The notes under the pieces were generated by a model, which made no database searches, was not told the DNA's origin, and saw only the letters and a program-made list of their open reading frames with translations. The position numbers and the translations under genes were made by a program. Positions 43,424-46,864 of a stretch of 46,864 nucleotides of DNA are shown in pieces (position 1 is the first letter of the stretch; every line of letters starts with the position of its first letter). Origin of the DNA: Oscillospiraceae bacterium (GTDB lineage: Bacteria > Bacillota > Clostridia > Oscillospirales > CAG-272); contig SVRS01000013.1 of the NCBI GenBank assembly GCA_015064695.1, forward strand, positions 1 to 46,864, read 5' to 3'.

Positions 43424-45565
43424 ATGAAAACGTACGTACGCGCCGCTCTGGCGCTTCTGTTGATCCTTGCCATGATCGGAACCGTCCTCCTGCTCCCCCT
43501 GTCAGGAGCGGATAACGCCGCCCTTGACAGCTATGAGGGCACCCTCCAATACACTCCCTCCGCCGACGGCTCCACCGTCACCATCTCCTACCAGCTCAAC
43601 GGGGAAACCGTGAGTTACACCGTCCCCGCCAACGATAACTACCTCTTCGGCGGGTACGCCGCCACCGACGATCTGGGGCGGTCGCTCTTTGATTCTGCTG
43701 AGGTAGGCTCCTACCATGCTGAACGTAACGTGGGTATTTTCTACTGGATCTGGCACGGCTGGAACGCTGATCACGGTGTCTACGATCTGCAGAAGATCAT
43801 TGACGAGTTGGGCATGGAGGCCGCCGCCGATTTGAACAACGGTCGCTACGGCGGCTGGGGTGCGGATCACTGGTTCGCAGAGCCTCTGTACGGCTACTAC
43901 TACACCGACGACGAGTGGGTTCTGCGCAAGCACGTGGAGCTGCTTACCAATGCGGGGGTGGATTTCCTGTACTTTGACACCACCAACGGAGAAGCCTATC
44001 TGGAGCGCGCCATTACCCTCATGGGAATCCTGCACGAATTCAACGAGCAGGGCTATGATGCTCCCCAGGTGGTGTTCTACACCAATACCGCCTACGGTGA
44101 GGTAGTCAAGGAGCTGTTGAACGGCATTTACCGCAAGAACGTCTATCCCGACACCTGGTACAGGATCGACGGCAAGGCCGTCATCATCACCCCCGAGGGC
44201 TACCGCGCCCCCACGGGTCTTTTCACCGACGTGGAGAGCCAATGGCCCAACACCGAGTACGTTCCCAGCATCCCCCGCGGCTGGCCCTGGATCCACTTTG
44301 AGTGGCCCCAGCAGATGACCTACGACGAGAACGGCGCTCCCTTCGCCATCAACGTTTCCGTCGCCCAGCACAGCGGCACCGTCTGCTTCTCGGACTCCTC
44401 CCTCAAGGGCAATTACACCAACCGAGGCCGCTCCTTCGTCAACCCCGACAATATTCCCTCCTCCGACAAGGAGGCCTTCGACACCGTCCTCAAGAACGCC
44501 TACGATGCGTGGGTAGCCGATCCCTCCCGCTCCAACTATGGATACAATTTCCAGGCGCAATGGGACTACGCCCTCTCTACCCCCGTCCCCACGATCCTGG
44601 TTACGGGCTGGAATGAGTGGATCGCGGGCAACTGGGCCTGCTTTGTGGATACCGCTTCGGTGGAATACTCCCGTGACTGCGAAATGATGCGGGGCGGGTA
44701 CTTCGACAACTACTACATCCAGCTCATGTATAACATTCAGAAGGCCAAGGGTACGGCGCCTATGATCGTACAGGATGCCTGCTACACCATGGATGTAACG
44801 GGAGATTTTGATCAATGGGATTCCGTGGTCGTAACCTACACAGATCCTCAAGGCGACACCGTTGACCGCGACGGCAAGGGCTACGGCGGACTCCACTACA
44901 CCAACACCTCGGGCCGCAACGATATTGTAGCCGCCAAGGTAACCGCTGACACGAAGAATCTTTACTTCTACGTGCAGACTCACGAGGCCATGACCGCCGC
45001 CGATACCGCCTCCTCCTGGATGCAGATCTACCTCAACGCCGACCGCGAGACCACCGGCTGGTATGGATACGATTTCATCATCAACCACAAGGCAAAGGAT
45101 GCCGACACCACCACCGTGGCCAAGTACAACGGCAACGAATTTGAGACTCTGGGCGAGGTTTCCTACCGTGTCGAGGGCAATCAGATAATGATTGCCGTTC
45201 CCCTGGAGATGCTGGGAATCGAGGGCTACAAGGAGATCAACGTGGAGTTCAAGATCGCGGACAGCGAAACCGTCTACGACGAGATGGAGGACTTCTACTG
45301 CGACGGCGACGCTGCTCCCTTGGGCAGATTGAATTACATCTTCCAGAACTACATCCCCGGCGTTTCTCAGATTACCTACCCCGAGGGCGAAACCGTTGCC
45401 TCCACAACCTCGGAGGTGACAGGCTCCGCTTCTACCACCAACAACACGAGCGTCGGCCATTCCGGTGATTCGGGCTGCTCATCCGTCACCCTCTCCGCCG
45501 CCGCCATGACCGCCATTTCCCTGGGCTTCTGCGCGCTGGTTTGGAAGAAGGACCGGGAAGGCTAA
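43424..45565 (+). CDS. surface GH71/GH99-like protein with CBM9-like domain, copy B2 (mosaic)
   Basis: 713 aa, the most diverged copy. Residues 1-93 are nearly identical to B1 and residues from about 525 to 660 nearly identical to A2. The barrel (about 98-430) and the first part of the CBM9-like domain differ strongly (NVGIFYWIWHGWNADHG, FLYFDTTNGEAYLERAI, VTGWNEWIAGNWAC). The acids in WFAEPLYGYYY, YFDTTN and GWNEW are kept. The C-terminus is also distinct: SGCSSVTLS, TM helix, WKKDREG (Cys685). The pattern suggests a different substrate specificity inserted between homogenised ends. The RBS is AAAGGA, with a 31-bp gap to A2. Confidence 0.82.
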   Translation: MKTYVRAALALLLILAMIGTVLLLPLSGADNAALDSYEGTLQYTPSADGSTVTISYQLNGETVSYTVPANDNYLFGGYAATDDLGRSLFDSAEVGSYHAERNVGIFYWIWHGWNADHGVYDLQKIIDELGMEAAADLNNGRYGGWGADHWFAEPLYGYYYTDDEWVLRKHVELLTNAGVDFLYFDTTNGEAYLERAITLMGILHEFNEQGYDAPQVVFYTNTAYGEVVKELLNGIYRKNVYPDTWYRIDGKAVIITPEGYRAPTGLFTDVESQWPNTEYVPSIPRGWPWIHFEWPQQMTYDENGAPFAINVSVAQHSGTVCFSDSSLKGNYTNRGRSFVNPDNIPSSDKEAFDTVLKNAYDAWVADPSRSNYGYNFQAQWDYALSTPVPTILVTGWNEWIAGNWACFVDTASVEYSRDCEMMRGGYFDNYYIQLMYNIQKAKGTAPMIVQDACYTMDVTGDFDQWDSVVVTYTDPQGDTVDRDGKGYGGLHYTNTSGRNDIVAAKVTADTKNLYFYVQTHEAMTAADTASSWMQIYLNADRETTGWYGYDFIINHKAKDADTTTVAKYNGNEFETLGEVSYRVEGNQIMIAVPLEMLGIEGYKEINVEFKIADSETVYDEMEDFYCDGDAAPLGRLNYIFQNYIPGVSQITYPEGETVASTTSEVTGSASTTNNTSVGHSGDSGCSSVTLSAAAMTAISLGFCALVWKKDREG
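44996..45396 (+). repeat. homogenised CBM9-like segment (copy matching 42815-43215)
   Basis: About 400 bp in B2 differ from A2 at only about ten positions by eye, including synonymous sites, while the 1.2 kb just upstream are strongly diverged between the same two genes. Related blocks occur at 38929-39321 and 36717-37110. This is the signature of gene conversion or recent unequal crossing-over. Confidence 0.8.
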
Positions 45566-45585
45566 AGGAAAAAGGGACGATTCCC

Positions 45586-45930
45586 ATGATAAATTCGAAA
45601 ATTTCCAATCCCGCAGATCAACTGAAAATCCTCCCCTGCGGCGGTGGACGAAGCGCCATCGTATATCTGGGATATCCCCTCTACCTGTCCCGGGATGAAT
45701 TTCGATTGCTTTCCGTTCTGCTTCGCACGGCTCCCATCGATGCAGACCCAGAGGGATACCTCTCCTCCGAGACCATTCTGACCGCTCTGCAGGAGCTTGG
45801 CACGTCCCTGTCCACCTCTCGCATCGTCTTGCTGACCTCCCGCATCAATCGCAAGGCCTCCGTCATCGGCGGCCGTAAGCTGATCCAAGGAAAAAGCCAT
45901 CACGGTTATCGGATCAATCCCCGCTTATAA
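45586..45930 (+). CDS. stand-alone OmpR-type winged-helix DNA-binding protein
   Basis: 114 aa. Residues about 22-112 follow the transcriptional regulatory C-terminal fold: an initial strand pair (SAIVYLGYPLYLSRDEFRLL), YLSSETILTAL, a recognition-helix region (STSRIVLLTSRINRKAS) and a wing (LIQGKSHHGYRINPRL). There is no receiver domain and no membrane segment, so it is unlike a normal response regulator. The ATG at 45586 has AAGGG at 9 nt. It begins 20 bp after copy B2 and is the last gene before the terminator, so it is probably co-transcribed and may regulate the operon, which is inference. Some residue spacing is unusual for the family. Confidence 0.72.
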   Translation: MINSKISNPADQLKILPCGGGRSAIVYLGYPLYLSRDEFRLLSVLLRTAPIDADPEGYLSSETILTALQELGTSLSTSRIVLLTSRINRKASVIGGRKLIQGKSHHGYRINPRL

Positions 45931-46032
45931 AGCCTATCCAATACCATTCATCAACCAAAGCCTTGAATATCCATACCAATGGGGTTGTCCTTTTGTATCC
46001 TGTGTAATCCCTGTTTTTATCCAGGATCAAAG

Positions 46033-46080
46033 AACCCGTGGTATCCCGCCTGCCCTGCAGACGGAATACCACGGGTTTTT
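46033..46080 (+). terminator. terminator of the surface GH operon
   Basis: 12-bp stem AACCCGTGGTAT / ATACCACGGGTT extended by CC/GG, followed by TTTTT. The rest of the 203-bp gap (45931-46133) shows no gene. Confidence 0.92.
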
Positions 46081-46133
46081 CGTAAAAACATCTTTCGGAG
46101 ACCCCCGTTGGATGCTTCCCCTTTCAGCAAGCC

Positions 46134-46864
46134 CTAACGGGACAGCCCACACATACCGGTAAAGATCCTCTGCCAAAGTCCCGGGAAGCTCAACCGTTCC
46201 ACCGTTTCGGAGGAAGATATGGCCACCTCTCCGATGGGCGTTCCCTTACAGGAATAGGTGATCTTCCCTACCGATTCCCCCGCTCGGATGGGCGCCGCCA
46301 AGGTCTTGGGAAGCTCCACACTATGCTCAACCGCCGCGAGATCGCCCTTGGGCAGAACCGCCGTAAATCGAGGGTAGACCAGCCGAACGGTGTCCGCCTC
46401 ACCGCCGGTAATGCGCATAGAAGCAAGCTCTCCCCCCTCCGCCGTAAACAGACCGTAGCCGGCAAAGCCCCAGTCCAGCAGCCTCTGTGCCTCGGCGTTG
46501 CGGATATCCCGTGATTCCGCCCCCATAATGACACAGATGAGGGTCATCCCATCCCGCTCCGCCGTCACCGAAATGCAGAAGCCCGCCTTGGCGGTAGAGC
46601 CTGTTTTCAGACCGTTACAGCCACGGTAGAACCGCACCAGACGGTTGGTGTTGGTCAGCCCGAAGGCACCGTTCCGAATGGTGTCCATCCAGGTGGAGCT
46701 GTACTCCAGGATCTCCTTGTGCTTGATCAGCTCTCTCGACATAATGGCGATATCCCCCGCCGAGGTGACGTGGTTTTGTGCCGTATCGTCCAGACCGTTG
46801 GTGTTTTCAAAGTGGGTGGAGGTCATGCCCAGCTCCTTCGCCCGCTGGTTCATGCGCTTACAAA
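46134..46864 (-). CDS. D-alanyl-D-alanine carboxypeptidase (PBP5/DacF type), C-terminal part
   Basis: Trims the terminal D-Ala from peptidoglycan stem peptides. The frame is open to the right window edge. Visible are KRMNQRAKELGMTSTHF, FENTNGLDD, the KTG triad in CNGLKTGSTAKAGFC, a typical TLICVIMGAESRDIRNAEA, the C-terminal PBP5-like beta domain, and a terminal amphipathic helix (LWQRIFTGMCGL) for membrane attachment. The SxxK and SxN motifs and the signal peptide lie outside the window. An ATG at 46853 is internal to the gene. Confidence 0.93.
   Translation of the reverse strand, partial: CKRMNQRAKELGMTSTHFENTNGLDDTAQNHVTSAGDIAIMSRELIKHKEILEYSSTWMDTIRNGAFGLTNTNRLVRFYRGCNGLKTGSTAKAGFCISVTAERDGMTLICVIMGAESRDIRNAEAQRLLDWGFAGYGLFTAEGGELASMRITGGEADTVRLVYPRFTAVLPKGDLAAVEHSVELPKTLAAPIRAGESVGKITYSCKGTPIGEVAISSSETVERLSFPGLWQRIFTGMCGLSR

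Noticed and set aside
45940..46010. Resemblance of this gap (CCATACCAATGGGG) to the end block of the dispersed repeats
   Set aside because: The match is short and lacks the hairpins and the GAACTCC tail, so it is not counted as a copy.

Overview
This window reads as a chromosome segment of an anaerobic, probably spore-lineage Clostridia bacterium (Bacillota), most likely a gut Oscillospirales or Christensenellales relative. The grounds are GC-rich coding sequence separated by AT-rich intergenic DNA, textbook TTGaca-17-TATAAT promoters, Gram-positive RBSs, a CIRCE-controlled groESL operon, a CotF-type coat protein, the ylbM-ylbN-rpmF neighbourhood and secreted lipoproteins. No rRNA, tRNA, CRISPR, phage or transposase gene was seen. 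Both window ends cut genes (ligA left, a D-Ala-D-Ala carboxypeptidase right).

Layout. 1-6.1 kb (minus): the arginine operon argC-argJ-argB-argD followed by ligA. It has a consensus promoter, a candidate ArgR box, and dispersed repeats in its three internal gaps. 6.1-8.9 kb: a coiled-coil membrane protein, a CotF-like ferritin-fold protein, and the DUF177-rpmF pair. 9.0-10.3 kb: tmcAL. 10.4-20.6 kb (plus): a nine-gene hexuronate operon. It encodes the complete D-glucuronate route (UxaC, UxuB, UxuA, KdgK, Eda), interleaved with a Gfo/Idh/MocA oxidoreductase, a propeller-like unknown, a GH106-like protein, and an internally deleted arabinofuranosidase relic. 20.7-23.2 kb (minus): an AGCS sodium:amino-acid symporter translationally coupled to a P-loop ATPase. 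23.2-25.5 kb: groES-groEL with CIRCE. 25.5-29.4 kb (minus): gdhA and two tandem paralogous metallophosphoesterase lipoproteins. 29.6-32.4 kb (plus): aroC, an unknown protein, aroQ.

32.4-46.1 kb is the most distinctive region. A GH106-like enzyme (minus) diverges from an 11-kb operon of four paralogous secreted proteins (signal peptide, GH71/GH99-like barrel, CBM9-like domain, Thr/Glu-rich linker, Gly-Cys motif, transmembrane helix, basic tail). An orphan solute-binding lipoprotein sits in the middle and a stand-alone winged-helix protein at the end. The four paralogues are arranged as two A-B pairs and are visibly mosaic: some segments are near-identical at DNA level while neighbouring segments are strongly diverged.

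Functionally the window suggests glycan scavenging. Surface-anchored GH-like proteins and a binding protein would process a polysaccharide outside, cytoplasmic GH106-like and propeller proteins would work on imported fragments, and the uronate pathway would feed pyruvate and glyceraldehyde-3-phosphate to central metabolism. The link between the surface cluster and the uronate operon is inference from shared protein families, not shown by the sequence.
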